A stretch of DNA of 64,000 bases, from NCBI RefSeq assembly GCF_001310815.1, contig NZ_BAZK01000004.1:124001-188000 (forward strand), written 5' to 3'. A program made the translations under genes and the position numbers. Under the pieces are notes generated by a model. That model was not told where the DNA came from, did not search any database, and saw only the letters and a program-made list of their open reading frames with translations. Positions 1-8,931 of this stretch are shown here, piece by piece; within the stretch, counting starts at the first letter, position 1, and each line of letters begins with the position of its first letter. This DNA comes from Pseudovibrio denitrificans JCM 12308. Lineage in GTDB: Bacteria > Pseudomonadota > Alphaproteobacteria > Rhizobiales > Stappiaceae.

Positions 1-1
1 C

Positions 2-403
2 GTTGAGGCGGAAGACGGAGCGTCAGGCCTTGAAGCGATGGATCGCGCGAACCCGGATATCCTGATTCTCGACTGGGTTATGCCAATCCTCGACGGTGCG
101 GATATGGTTCGCATGATCCGTACCCAGAACAATCCATATGCCTATATCCCAATCATTATGGTGACCGCGCACACAGAGCGTAGCCGTATTATTGAAGCCA
201 GAAAACTGGGTATACATGAGCTGCTCTGTAAGCCGATCTCGGCAAAAGCGCTCTACCAGCGCATCGCTTCGATCATCCTGCAGCCAAGAGACTTTGTGAA
301 AACAGCTGGTTATTTCGGTCCGGCACCGCGCGAAATCCGCGGGCACAAGAAAAACTGGGATGGAAACAAGGTTCTGACAGACGCAAACTCTGCAATGGTC
401 TGA
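2..403 (+). CDS. CheY-like receiver-domain protein, 5' end outside the window
   Basis: The reading frame is open from the first bases of the window, so the start lies upstream. It encodes the later part of a response-regulator receiver domain. The phospho-acceptor Asp is in LDWVMPILDG, the conserved Thr in MVTAHTE, and the conserved Lys in LCKPIS. After the domain there is a basic tail of about 35 residues (YFGPAPREIRGHKKNW) and no output domain. Alphaproteobacterial single-domain regulators of this kind often end in a similar YFGP-type tail. It probably relays a phosphoryl signal within a phosphorelay or chemotaxis-like pathway; the partner kinase is not visible here. Confidence 0.85.
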   Translation, partial: VEAEDGASGLEAMDRANPDILILDWVMPILDGADMVRMIRTQNNPYAYIPIIMVTAHTERSRIIEARKLGIHELLCKPISAKALYQRIASIILQPRDFVKTAGYFGPAPREIRGHKKNWDGNKVLTDANSAMV

Positions 404-583
404 TCAGCTTTTCTAATAATCTATGAAATTGAAATGCCTCCTCGGAGGCGTCAGCCTGCCTCCAAGGTGGTAGCCTGTTATGCGATCCATGTACCCCTGA
501 CAGCAACCCCGATATTCGGAGAGGGATAGGTGGGCGTTAAGGCTTGATGTGCAGCGCGTGTAAAGAAATGAACGCGAAGAGCA

Positions 584-766
584 TTAAAGTGAGGTGAGGG
601 CCTCGACTGCCTTTTCCCATTTTTCCGAGGGAAGGCTGGAAACTAGTCGAATGAGTTGCGCAAACTCTGCTTCTTCGAGCTGGTAGCGGAGCATCTGTAG
701 CTCTGCCTCAGTAAACTTGCCGGTTGCAGCTGCGGGAACATCCGCTTCGATGACTGCCTGATCCAT
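584..766 (-). CDS. Small conserved-looking protein of 60 residues, unknown function
   Basis: The start at 766 is chosen because a near-perfect Shine-Dalgarno sequence (AGGAGGTG on the minus strand) lies just upstream of the ATG. The 60-residue product begins MDQAVIEADVP and has a low-complexity Ala/Pro stretch. It then forms an amphipathic, Glu/Leu-rich helical region (residues about 18-60, with EAELQMLRYQLEEAEFAQL as its core) that could make a helical hairpin. There is no signal peptide and no cysteine. It stands alone between the receiver gene and a long gene-free stretch. I do not recognise the family. Confidence 0.6.
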   Translation of the reverse strand: MDQAVIEADVPAAATGKFTEAELQMLRYQLEEAEFAQLIRLVSSLPSEKWEKAVEALTSL

Positions 767-1298
767 TTTCACCTCCTGAAACTCCAACAAAATGAAAATC
801 AGTGGACACTTGCACAAGAGCTCGCGCAAGTGCGCTTGGGAGGCATATCCTCTTCCCCGGTTCCGCAAAAACGGATGTTGGAAAACTACCCCAATACGCC
901 CCCAAGACCACAGAAACGTCGCAGGACCGCCGCCATATGTAAACCAACCCCAAGATGAAATTTGGTAGAATTGTGGCACGTTGTATCTGAGACACAGTGC
1001 CGTTGAGGCAGCCAGGGTGCAGCCGTGCGCAGTGGAATTTTATTTCCATACCGTGATATTTAAGTGTCCTGCAAAGTTCGAATGTTTCGTAAGGCCTTTG
1101 GATTATCGATGGATTAGCGTTGATAAGTGCTAGTGCGTACCTGGCGAACTTGTGAGGATAACAGCATCTGCTCACGGCAGAGTTGCAAGCTGTTCTAAAA
1201 ATCTGTGATTTTTTAAAATCTGATTTCTCATTTTGGGGAAATGCAAAAGCAAGACGCAGCGAATTCAGTGCGGAAAATCTAACAATGTAGAAGAAGAA
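767..1298. other. Gene-free stretch
   Basis: About 530 bases lie between the small 60-residue gene and the tRNA-Thr pair. The frames that stay open here do not look like proteins and have no ribosome-binding site. The right part should contain the terminator of the minus-strand tRNAs, but I see no clear hairpin with a T-run. Nothing else is recognised. Confidence 0.4.
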
Positions 1299-1373
<75 letters not shown>

Positions 1374-1404
1374 GCGCCGAATGTGTGCATCGCCTTTAGA
1401 AGAA

Positions 1405-1479
<75 letters not shown>

Positions 1480-1728
1480 ATCGCATAAATATGAAGCAGT
1501 TAAGCGCTTCTTGTATCTTCCAAACCAGCGTTTTTGCAACGAGGTAAGTGCTCCGTGGGCGCTGCCCTCGGAACGAGGAGGCTTATGTCATAACCTTTTT
1601 AAACCTGCAAGAGGTTTTATTGGCAGTTCTGTGGAAACTGAATAACACAACGAAATGAGAGCATTGCCATGCACTTGTCGTATATTAGGGCACTTGGCTT
1701 CAATCGCGACCTCGTGTACCAGTTGCGC

Positions 1729-1884
1729 ATGACAGATTCAAAGAAAACAGAAGGCGAGGATAAGGCGATAAAGTCTGCATCCAAGCCAAAAAACGATCCG
1801 AAGGCTGATCGATTGGCTGAAGCCTTGCGCGCAAATCTGCGCCGCAGAAAACAAGCTGCAAAGCGAAGCGCTGACGAAGATTGA
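1729..1884 (+). CDS. Small basic protein upstream of murA
   Basis: The product is about 51 residues, highly charged, and starts MTDSKKTEGEDK. Its C-terminal half, DRLAEALRANLRRRKQAAK, is an amphipathic basic helix. Short proteins with this (K/R)-A-x-x-LAEALRxNL(K/R)RRK pattern are found next to murA in related alphaproteobacteria, and this context supports it being real. The start is uncertain: an in-frame ATG at 1669 has a weak GAGAG upstream, whereas the ATG at 1729 fits the usual family length but lacks a clear ribosome-binding site. The function is unknown; RNA or nucleic-acid binding is possible from the charge only. Confidence 0.6.
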   Translation: MTDSKKTEGEDKAIKSASKPKNDPKADRLAEALRANLRRRKQAAKRSADED

Positions 1885-2191
1885 GCTTGCTCGCCATACG
1901 CGTTGGGGCGTGAAAAAGGGCGTTAAGCAAAAATCTAGCAATTTTTCGCTAAATTAGAAATACATGTAAAACTCGTCAGAAACTGAAGGGTTTTGACGAG
2001 GTAAGACGCTGCGGACTTCGTATATCCTGCTAATTGCGAAATATCAGTAGGATCTATTGGGGAAAACCGTTGGGGAAGCAGCAGGGCGAAAGTGACGCCT
2101 TGTTTATGCCATAGCGCTGATGTTAGTGGGCACAATCAATTCCTCTTCAAATTTGCGTTTCCCTCTGCGGGCTTTATTGGGGTTATGAAAT
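1885..2191. other. Intergenic region before murA
   Basis: About 300 A/T-rich bases probably carry the murA promoter. I could not assign -35 and -10 boxes with confidence and see no gene or strong hairpin. Confidence 0.35.
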
Positions 2192-3480
2192 ATGGACAAA
2201 ATTCGTATTGTTGGTGGTAATCAGCTAAATGGTGTTATTCCGATCTCAGGCGCGAAGAATGCTGCGCTGCCTTTGATGATCGCGTCACTGCTCTGCGAAG
2301 ATACACTGACACTCGAGAATGTGCCCCGCCTGCGCGATGTCGCGCTGCTCACTCAGATTCTTTCCAACCATGGCGTTGATTATTCTGTAGATGGCAAGCG
2401 CGCTGGTCAGGACACAATGACTGGCCAGACCATTCACCTGAATGCAAGCAACATTGTCGACACCACGGCTCCTTACGAGCTGGTTTCCAAAATGCGTGCA
2501 AGCTTCTGGGTCATTGGCCCATTGCTCGCCCGCATGCACAGCGCGCGCGTTTCTCTGCCAGGTGGCTGCGCAATTGGTACCCGTCCGGTAGACTTCTTTA
2601 TCGACGGCCTGAAAGCACTCGGCGCTGATATTGAGATGGACCGCGGTTATGTTCAGGCAGAAGCAAAAGGCGGCCTGAAGGGCGGTCGTGTTGTCTTCCC
2701 TAAAGTGTCTGTTGGCGCAACCCACACAGTTATGATGGCTGCGACACTGGCAAAAGGCGAGAGCGTGATTGAAAACGCGGCTCAGGAGCCAGAAGTCACA
2801 GATCTCGCAAACTGCCTGATTGGTATGGGCGCTAAGATCGAAGGCGCTGGTACAGACACCATTCATATTCAGGGCGTGGATAGCTCGGCGCACATCGTCA
2901 CCCGGTTATTCCTGACCGCATTGAAACTGGCACCTACGCAATGGCTGTTGCGATGACAGGTGGTGAAGTCACGCTGGAAGGTGCACGCGGCGATTTACTG
3001 GAAAGCGCGCTGGACGTTCTGCGTCAGACCGGTACTGAGATCACTGAGACCAACATGGGTCTCAAAGTACGCCGCAACGGTGCAGGTATCAGCCCGGTTG
3101 ATATCTCCACAGAACCATTCCCAGGCTTCCCAACGGACCTGCAGGCACAGTTCATGGCGCTCATGACACGCTCCAAAGGCGTGAGCAAGATCACCGAGAA
3201 TATCTTCGAAAACCGCTTCATGCACGTTCAGGAGCTGGCACGTCTTGGTGCCAAGATTACTCTGGACGGGCAGGTCGCTTCCATCGAGGGCGTCGAAACT
3301 CTGCGCGGTGCTCAGGTTATGGCAACAGACCTGCGCGCATCCGTTTCTCTCGTGATCGCAGGCCTTGCTGCTGAAGGTGAGACCACGGTCAGCCGTGTCT
3401 ATCACTTGGATCGTGGCTTTGAGCGTCTGGAAGACAAGCTCTCCCGCTGCGGCGCAGTCATTGAGCGCATCTCTGCTTAA
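2192..3480 (+). CDS. murA: UDP-N-acetylglucosamine 1-carboxyvinyltransferase, with an apparent frameshift
   Basis: MurA adds enolpyruvate from phosphoenolpyruvate to UDP-GlcNAc, the first committed step of peptidoglycan synthesis in the cytoplasm. The active-site loop [14 protein letters not shown] carries the fosfomycin-target Cys. SGAKNAALP near the start gives the substrate-binding Lys/Asn, and [14 protein letters not shown] gives the catalytic Asp. The frame breaks at about 2880-2886. Restoring one base (GATAGCCTC instead of GATAGCTC) joins the halves through [22 protein letters not shown] and gives about 429 residues, the normal length. As MurA is normally essential, this is most likely a sequence error. 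A hairpin terminator follows at 3503. Confidence 0.93.
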
Positions 3481-3502
3481 TACTCAGAGCGCAAAAGATG
3501 TG

Positions 3503-3532
3503 AACCCGGTCTGTTTCAGGCCGGGTTTTTTC
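3503..3532 (+). terminator. Rho-independent terminator after murA
   Basis: The stem AACCCGG/CCGGGTT (3503-3509 with 3521-3527) is followed by a T-run. It sits 22 bases after the murA stop and separates murA from the DUF2948-hisD group. Confidence 0.85.
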
Positions 3533-3685
3533 ATGGAGAATTTCTCAAAGAAGACGGACCGTACCTTCAAGCTTGAAATCTGCTGCGTTCATTCATAGAT
3601 GTTTTTCTGTAAATTGTTGTAATAGTAAGGATGTCTCGCGCTTATGTACGGTGCGCGGGCCTAGGAAATTCTGCAAGGGATCGAT

Positions 3686-4132
3686 ATGGAACAGGTAAAA
3701 CCGATGAAGCTGATGGCACTGGATCAGGAAGACTTGCAAGTCATCTCTTCCATGGTGCAGGACAGTGTTCTGAAACTCGCGGATATCAAGTACTTACCTG
3801 GCGAACGTCGTCTGGTTCTCACAATGAATCGGTACCTTTGGGAAACAGACGCAAACAATCAGAAGAGACGCATGCGCGCACGTTCTGTGCTCTCCATCTC
3901 TCGCGTTGATGCTGTCAAAGCACAAAAAATCAACCAGACAAACAAAGACATGGTCCTGTCTTTGCTCTGTGTGTTGTTTGAAGAGACAAATGCGCCGGCT
4001 GGTCAGTTGAAGCTTGAGTTTTCCGGTGGGGCTGCTATTGCAGCAAACATCGAATGCATCGAAGCACAGCTTGCTGATCTGGGCTCTGTCTGGGAAACCG
4101 ATAACAGACCCGAACATCATCTGGAAGGCTAG
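3686..4132 (+). CDS. DUF2948 family protein
   Basis: The product is 148 residues with no signal peptide or membrane segment. It begins MEQVKPMKLMALDQEDLQVISSM and has alternating strand-like and helical segments. I recognise it as DUF2948, a family that is typically encoded directly before hisD in alphaproteobacteria. The ATG at 3686 has AAGGGA nine bases upstream. Another in-frame ATG seven codons in (MKLMALDQ) is possible. Its function is unknown. Position suggests co-transcription with hisD, which begins 130 bases downstream. Confidence 0.8.
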   Translation: MEQVKPMKLMALDQEDLQVISSMVQDSVLKLADIKYLPGERRLVLTMNRYLWETDANNQKRRMRARSVLSISRVDAVKAQKINQTNKDMVLSLLCVLFEETNAPAGQLKLEFSGGAAIAANIECIEAQLADLGSVWETDNRPEHHLEG

Positions 4133-4261
4133 TTGGAAAGCGCGGGATAGTTTCGTAAAATCCCGGCACAACTTAAAGGCTTGGACCGCAATTCGAAAAA
4201 ATGGAACATCACCTCAGAGGCAGTAGTTCTCTGAGAACAAAAGTAAATTGGGAACGATAAC

Positions 4262-5557
4262 GTGGCGATAAAGCTCTCCTCAAAGTCTGAAGGTTTCGAA
4301 GAAGAAATTCGTGCCCTGCTTGGAAGCAAGCGGGAAACTTCAGAGGATGTGGATCATATCGTGCGCGACATCCTACATGATGTCGAAACGCGCGGTGATG
4401 CGGCCGTGCTCGAGTACACCAACAAGTTTGACCGTATGTCGGCCAAATCTATGGACGAGCTAAAAGTAACTGAAGCGGAGATTGAAGCAGCTGTTGCTCA
4501 GATCCCTGCTGAAACACTGGAAGCATTGCAGCTTGCCCATGATCGTATTCGTTCCCACCATCAAAAGCAGCTACCGGAAAGCTACACCTATAAAGACGCA
4601 ATTGGCGTAGAACTGGGTGCAATCTGGACTGCAGTGGAAGCTGTTGGTGTCTATGTACCTGGCGGCCTTGCCAGTTATCCATCCTCCGTTCTCATGAACG
4701 TTGTCCCTGCAAAGGTAGCGGGCGTTGAGCGGATCGTGATGGTGGTTCCAAGCCCGGACAACGTGCTGAACCCACTTGTGCTGGCTGCTGCCAAAATGTC
4801 TGGCGTCTCTGAGATTTACCGCATCGGTGGTGCTCAAGCTGTAGGTGCACTGGCATATGGCACGGAAACAATCGCACCGGTCTCCAAGATTGTTGGCCCG
4901 GGCAACGCATTCGTTTCCGCAGCAAAGCGCCGTGTATTCGGCACTGTCGGCATCGATATGATCGCTGGCCCTTCCGAGATCCTCGTCGTAGCAGACAAAG
5001 ACAATAACCCGGATTGGGTCGCTGTCGATCTATTGTCTCAGGCTGAACATGATCCGGTCGCGCAGTCCATTCTCATCACTGACAGTGAAGAACTGGCACA
5101 AGCCGTTGAAGAAGCTGTCGAGCGTCAGCTGACCACGTTGCCACGAGCAGACGTAGCCCGCCAGAGCTGGAATGACTTCGGCGCCATCATCACCGTCGAT
5201 AATCTGGACGATGCCATGGTGCTATCCAACCGCTTTGCACCAGAGCACCTTGAGCTCTGCGTTGATGATCCGGATGCGCTGCTGCCGAAAATGAGAAACG
5301 CTGGCGCTGTGTTTGTTGGTAGGTACACACCAGAAGCAATCGGAGATTATGTCGGCGGCTCCAACCACGTGTTGCCAACGGCGCGCTCTGCTCGCTTCTC
5401 CTCTGGTCTTTCCACGCTGGAGTTCGTGAAAAGAACATCGCTCCTGCGCTGTAACCCGGAAAATCTAGCGCAGATAGGCCCGGCAGCCGTCACCCTTGCA
5501 GAGGTCGAGGGCTTGCAGGCACATGGACGTTCAGTCTCAATTCGCTTAAATCACTAG
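4262..5557 (+). CDS. hisD: Histidinol dehydrogenase
   Basis: HisD oxidises L-histidinol twice with NAD+ to give L-histidine, the last steps of histidine synthesis. It is a soluble zinc enzyme. The 431 residues match the family length. Visible motifs are VGPGNAFVSAAKR (NAD site), SQAEHDPVAQS (zinc Gln/His), FAPEHLEL (catalytic Glu-His) and GDYVGGSNHVLPT (zinc Asp and neighbouring His). The start is a GTG at 4262, with the spacing and the N-terminus MAIKLSSKS fitting the family. It stands apart from other his genes, as is usual in this alphaproteobacterial block. Confidence 0.96.
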   Translation: MAIKLSSKSEGFEEEIRALLGSKRETSEDVDHIVRDILHDVETRGDAAVLEYTNKFDRMSAKSMDELKVTEAEIEAAVAQIPAETLEALQLAHDRIRSHHQKQLPESYTYKDAIGVELGAIWTAVEAVGVYVPGGLASYPSSVLMNVVPAKVAGVERIVMVVPSPDNVLNPLVLAAAKMSGVSEIYRIGGAQAVGALAYGTETIAPVSKIVGPGNAFVSAAKRRVFGTVGIDMIAGPSEILVVADKDNNPDWVAVDLLSQAEHDPVAQSILITDSEELAQAVEEAVERQLTTLPRADVARQSWNDFGAIITVDNLDDAMVLSNRFAPEHLELCVDDPDALLPKMRNAGAVFVGRYTPEAIGDYVGGSNHVLPTARSARFSSGLSTLEFVKRTSLLRCNPENLAQIGPAAVTLAEVEGLQAHGRSVSIRLNH

Positions 5558-5588
5558 TCACTTGATCCAGTAGGGAAAAGATCGCTCG

Positions 5589-6098
5589 ATGAACAAGGAA
5601 GTCCCTGTAAACGAAGAACAGAGACAACAAGGAGGAGAACGCCTCTTTGAGGTGGTTCTTGACCGGGATTCGATTGTGCGCGCTGACAAGGACGTCGAGC
5701 GCGAGCGGAAAATTGCGATCTTTGATCTGGTAGAGGAAAACATGTTTTCTCCGGTCGGGCCCGATCTGGGCCCGTACCGACTGGATCTTGCGATGATCAA
5801 GCGCAAGCTTGTGCTTGGAATTCGAGATGAAATGGGCAGCGAAATCGCAACTCATATCCTCTCGCTCACGCCTTTTCGGAAGATTATCAAAGACTACTTC
5901 ATGATCTGTGAGAGCTACTACGATGCCATTCGAAGTGCTTCTCCCAAGCAGATTGAAGCCATCGATATGGGGCGCCGTGGACTGCACGACGACGGTGCCT
6001 GCATATTGGAAGAGCGCCTGAAGGGGAAAATCACCATCGACCATCAAACTGCCCGACGTCTGTTTACGCTTATTTGCGCCTTGCAGCATCGGGGGTAA
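5589..6098 (+). CDS. UPF0262 family protein
   Basis: This is a 169-residue soluble protein with an acidic/Gln-rich N-terminus followed by the family core: [28 protein letters not shown], then GPYRLDLAM and [24 protein letters not shown] recognise it as UPF0262, a family conserved in alphaproteobacteria and nearly always placed between hisD and a low-molecular-weight phosphatase gene, as here. Function is unknown. Its stop codon abuts the start of the phosphatase gene by two bases, so the two are probably translationally coupled. Confidence 0.85.
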   Translation: MNKEVPVNEEQRQQGGERLFEVVLDRDSIVRADKDVERERKIAIFDLVEENMFSPVGPDLGPYRLDLAMIKRKLVLGIRDEMGSEIATHILSLTPFRKIIKDYFMICESYYDAIRSASPKQIEAIDMGRRGLHDDGACILEERLKGKITIDHQTARRLFTLICALQHRG

Positions 6099-6100
6099 GG

Positions 6101-6532
6101 ATGGCCGAGTTTATGTCACGGCCAAGTTCGATCCTGTTTATTTGCAGAATGAACGCCGTACGCTCCCCGATGGCGGAGGGGCTGACCAAGCTGCTGTATC
6201 CAAAACAGGTCTACACCCGCTCTTGCGGCGTCTTCGCAGGCGAGCGAGATCCTTTCGTGGACTCTGTAATGGACGAGCTGGGAATGGATCTGAGCAACCA
6301 TCATCCCAAGACCTTCGAGGATCTGGCGGAGGAGGGGTTCGACCTCATCGTGACGCTGGCACCGGAAGCGCATCACATGGCACTGGAGCTGACACGCACC
6401 CAGCACGTCGATGTTGAGTACTGGCCCACAATCGACCCGACAGTGGCAACGGGCAGCCGCGCACAGATCATGGATGCCTATCGTGCGGTGCGTGATACAC
6501 TGAAGCGGAAGATTGAACAGCGCATGCAATAA
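6101..6532 (+). CDS. Low-molecular-weight protein-tyrosine phosphatase / ArsC-like protein
   Basis: The N-terminal P-loop [14 protein letters not shown] contains the C-x5-R-S signature of low-molecular-weight phosphatases and thioredoxin-type arsenate reductases. A later Asp-containing segment ([12 protein letters not shown]) fits the usual D-P catalytic loop. The ATG at 6101 is preferred over an upstream TTG at 6074. It is preceded by GGGGGTAAGG, which doubles as the end of the UPF0262 gene. The product is 143 residues, near family length. Context with UPF0262, infA and maf is the conserved alphaproteobacterial order. The true substrate cannot be told from sequence. Confidence 0.85.
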   Translation: MAEFMSRPSSILFICRMNAVRSPMAEGLTKLLYPKQVYTRSCGVFAGERDPFVDSVMDELGMDLSNHHPKTFEDLAEEGFDLIVTLAPEAHHMALELTRTQHVDVEYWPTIDPTVATGSRAQIMDAYRAVRDTLKRKIEQRMQ

Positions 6533-6704
6533 GCTGCTGAAAACGCTCTACGCGTGGCCTTTGCATGTGTTTTCCACCCAAAAACAAGAAATATGCGGTA
6601 AAACTCGTGAAACTGCCCTCCAAGAAATGGAGGTAGCCTGTTCACTTTTGACGAGTTATCCGGTAGGTTCCGCGAAAATTCCATTTAACAAATCAGGAAT
6701 CCTA

Positions 6705-6923
6705 ATGGCTAAAGAAGAAATGCTGGAGTTTCCAGGCGTCGTCGTCGAACTCCTTCCAAATGCGACTTTTCGTGTGAAACTTGAAAACGATCACGAAATT
6801 ATCGCTCACACCGCTGGTCGTATGCGCAAAAACCGTATCCGCGTTCTGGCTGGCGATAAAGTGCTCGTGGAAATGACACCATATGACCTGACAAAGGGTC
6901 GTATCACCTATCGCTACAAGTAA
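6705..6923 (+). CDS. infA: Translation initiation factor IF-1
   Basis: IF-1 binds the ribosomal A site of the 30S subunit during initiation. The 72 residues match the universal length, and the S1-like OB-fold is complete: [24 protein letters not shown], then [38 protein letters not shown]. The ATG at 6705 gives the canonical N-terminus, with AGGAAT upstream. A longer in-frame extension exists but has no similarity to IF-1. Confidence 0.98.
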   Translation: MAKEEMLEFPGVVVELLPNATFRVKLENDHEIIAHTAGRMRKNRIRVLAGDKVLVEMTPYDLTKGRITYRYK

Positions 6924-7001
6924 GCGATCCACTGAGCGCGGGTTCATGATGAACCTGCCTTGGTTGAGCTCTGGTCTGTAATTCTATCGGGGAACTGGCA
7001 T

Positions 7002-7637
7002 ATGACCAAAGAACTGCCGCTAGTATTGGCCTCCGGGTCACCACGTCGTCTGGCGTTACTTCAGCAGATTGGTATTGAACCGGATTTCCTTCTACCTGCA
7101 GACATTGATGAGACGCCTGTGCGTGGGGAAAGCCCGCGCGCGCTGGCGCAAAGACTTGCACGCGGCAAAGCCGCCGCGGCTCGTGTCCTGATCGACCGGG
7201 ATGAAGAAAAAGCACATTCCATCATCCTGGGGTCTGACACCGTAGTCGCAGTCGGGCGCCGCATCCTTCCTAAAGCCGAGAGCAAAGAGCAGGCCAGTGT
7301 TTGCCTTCAGTTGCTGTCTGGCCGTATGCACAAGGTCTACACCGGCGTATGCGTGAACATGCCGGATGGCGTGGTCCGCACCAAGCTGGTTGAAACCCGC
7401 GTCCGTTTCCGCCGTTTGTCTGCAAATGACACGGACAAGTACCTCGCTTCTGGTGAGTGGCGCGGGAAAGCAGGCGGATATGCTATTCAGGGCCTCGCAG
7501 GCGCGTTTATCGCCCGTGTGATTGGTTCATACCCAAGCGTGGTAGGATTGCCGCTGCTGGAGACTGCAAACCTTCTGCAGTCCGCTGGCTATCCGACACA
7601 GAAGGCCTGGGATGAAGACGCTGTTCCTGCTGCCTAA
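7002..7637 (+). CDS. maf: Maf-like nucleotide pyrophosphatase
   Basis: Maf proteins hydrolyse non-canonical or canonical nucleoside triphosphates to monophosphates, and so keep wrong nucleotides out of nucleic acids. Diagnostic motifs are [12 protein letters not shown] at the N-terminus, [11 protein letters not shown] with the catalytic Asp, and [10 protein letters not shown]. The ATG at 7002 has GGGGA upstream and gives 211 residues, the family length; an upstream in-frame codon at 6960 would add 14 unrelated residues. A CCTGCTG/CAGCAGG inverted repeat overlaps the stop (7626-7645) and may mark the end of transcription between this gene and the convergent one. Confidence 0.93.
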   Translation: MTKELPLVLASGSPRRLALLQQIGIEPDFLLPADIDETPVRGESPRALAQRLARGKAAAARVLIDRDEEKAHSIILGSDTVVAVGRRILPKAESKEQASVCLQLLSGRMHKVYTGVCVNMPDGVVRTKLVETRVRFRRLSANDTDKYLASGEWRGKAGGYAIQGLAGAFIARVIGSYPSVVGLPLLETANLLQSAGYPTQKAWDEDAVPAA

Positions 7638-7646
7638 ACAGCAGGG

Positions 7647-8006
7647 CTAACGCGCAAACCCTCCAACAGTCTGAACATATCGCGGTGAAAGGCTCGCAAG
7701 AGCGTTTCGCAGCTCCTGTGTTGGCTTGCCATAAACGGTCATACCCGTTGGATGCAGCGTGTCCATGAACTGCTTGGCGTAGGTGTTCGAGAACCACGTC
7801 AGATGCAGCAGGGCAGAGTTGCTGTCCTTGAAGCTTGTAAAGATCTCGCAGGATTGCCCGTCCTCACACAGGTACCAGACATAGGCTGTGGTATCACCTT
7901 GCATCTGCTGGACAGATTTCACCATCTCAACCATCAATCCTTCAAAGACCTTTGGTTCTGCAGTGGCCAGGCGCGCTGTAAGGATCCAAGAAACTTCGTT
8001 ATTCAT
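7647..8006 (-). CDS. Conserved hypothetical protein, possibly of the ABM (monooxygenase-like) fold
   Basis: This is 119 residues with no signal peptide. The order of strands and helices looks like the small ferredoxin-like ABM fold: VSWILTARLATAEPKVFEGLMVEMVKSV, then TTAYVWYLCEDGQSCEIFTSFKDSNSALLHLTWF. In that fold a helix near the N-terminus is followed by an aromatic-rich strand. This is inference from pattern only. Proteins of this shape often act as quinol monooxygenases or have no known activity. It is convergent with maf and is followed upstream by a dispersed hairpin repeat. Confidence 0.6.
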   Translation of the reverse strand: MNNEVSWILTARLATAEPKVFEGLMVEMVKSVQQMQGDTTAYVWYLCEDGQSCEIFTSFKDSNSALLHLTWFSNTYAKQFMDTLHPTGMTVYGKPTQELRNALASLSPRYVQTVGGFAR

Positions 8007-8057
8007 TATACGCTTCCCCGGTTTTCGCGAGATACTTTCAAATAGATAAAGAACTCA

Positions 8058-8106
8058 TGGCGTATCCCGACAAAGTGCTTCCGGTTGTTGGGCAAGGATA
8101 CGCGCA
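8058..8106. repeat. Dispersed hairpin repeat, copy A
   Basis: The ends GCGTATCC and GGATACGC are inverted, and the inside CCCGACAAAGTGCTTCCGG resembles the inside of the repeat at 21641-21684. It lies in the 380-base gap between the minus-strand hypothetical gene and yacG, which otherwise shows no gene. Confidence 0.6.
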
Positions 8107-8388
8107 TACTTAAAAGTGCCTGCCTATGAGTAATCTTAGTCCGAACTTTAGCAGCTGCAAAGTTGTTTGCACCTAAACTGATTAACACCTTAAATTTGGG
8201 AGATAATTTGCAGTTGTGAAGAGGTCGGGGAGCTGTCTTTATTCCAAAATCGACAAAACCTCGGAAGTGGCCTGAGATTATCTCTTGATGTCCTTGCGAA
8301 TTCTGGCTAGAGGCTCTGGCAGATACTCCGCTGAGCCGGAGAGGCAAACAGCCATATCTGCGAAGACCAAAACCAGCAGTTGAGAGAG

Positions 8389-8586
8389 ATGATGAAGAAG
8401 CCATCCGCAAAATGCCCGATCTGCGAAAAGCCGACGCAGGAAGCGACGAAGCCGTTTTGCTCAGACAGGTGTAAGCAAGTGGATCTCAACAAGTGGTTGA
8501 GTGGTCATTATTCCGTACCTGCAGTTGAGGAAGAGTTCAGTGAATCTGAAATCTCTGACCTAGAAGATCCACGTATTCTGCACTGA
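8389..8586 (+). CDS. yacG: DNA gyrase inhibitor YacG
   Basis: YacG is a small zinc protein that binds gyrase and blocks its supercoiling activity. The zinc knuckle is plain: CPICEKPTQEATKPFCSDRCKQ-type spacing, C-x2-C followed by C-x3-C, then the characteristic VDLNKWLSGHYSVP. The C-terminus is acidic (EEEFSESEISDLEDP). The product is 65 residues from the ATG at 8389; the next codon, also ATG, could serve as well. It ends the housekeeping block after maf, as in many alphaproteobacteria. Confidence 0.92.
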   Translation: MMKKPSAKCPICEKPTQEATKPFCSDRCKQVDLNKWLSGHYSVPAVEEEFSESEISDLEDPRILH

Positions 8587-8931
8587 GCATTTGGGGATAA
8601 ATATTTCGAAAAATTGAAGATTTTTTTCGACAATTTTTACCTATTTTCGGTGTTTTCTACCTCTGATTTGTTGAGCCAAGAAGTTGATATATTAAAAGGA
8701 TTCTCAACAATCCTACCCCTTGCAACAGGTGCCGGATAGGTAAGCGATAAAAAAGTCAGGCTCTGAATTTTTTTTCAATTAGATGGCGAAATATATCTGC
8801 TTTAGTCTTGTGCCTGTCACAGTTATGGGCAATTGTACCGAGCGTGTTCTTGGGAGGTTTGCGCGGATATAGAGATTCTCGCGTAGCCGTCTCGTTAAAT
8901 TGCTTGGGGCAATTGAAAAAAGGCAAGACCT
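8587..8931. promoter_or_regulatory. Leader and promoter region of the 5'-nucleotidase gene
   Basis: This is 345 bases without a gene, clearly A/T-rich with long T and A runs. It should hold the promoter for the strongly codon-biased nucleotidase. CCTGTCACAGTTATGG near 8812-8827 resembles half of a PhoB box but is not complete enough to call. A small hairpin AATTGC/GCAATT lies at 8898-8914 just before the ribosome-binding site. Confidence 0.35.

Noticed and set aside
436..449. GCCTCCTCGGAGGC as a terminator after the receiver gene
   Set aside because: The stem is very short, the loop is too tight and no T-run follows.
8805..8830. Possible PhoB box before the 5'-nucleotidase gene
   Set aside because: Only one CTGTCA half is present; the second repeat at the right distance is missing.
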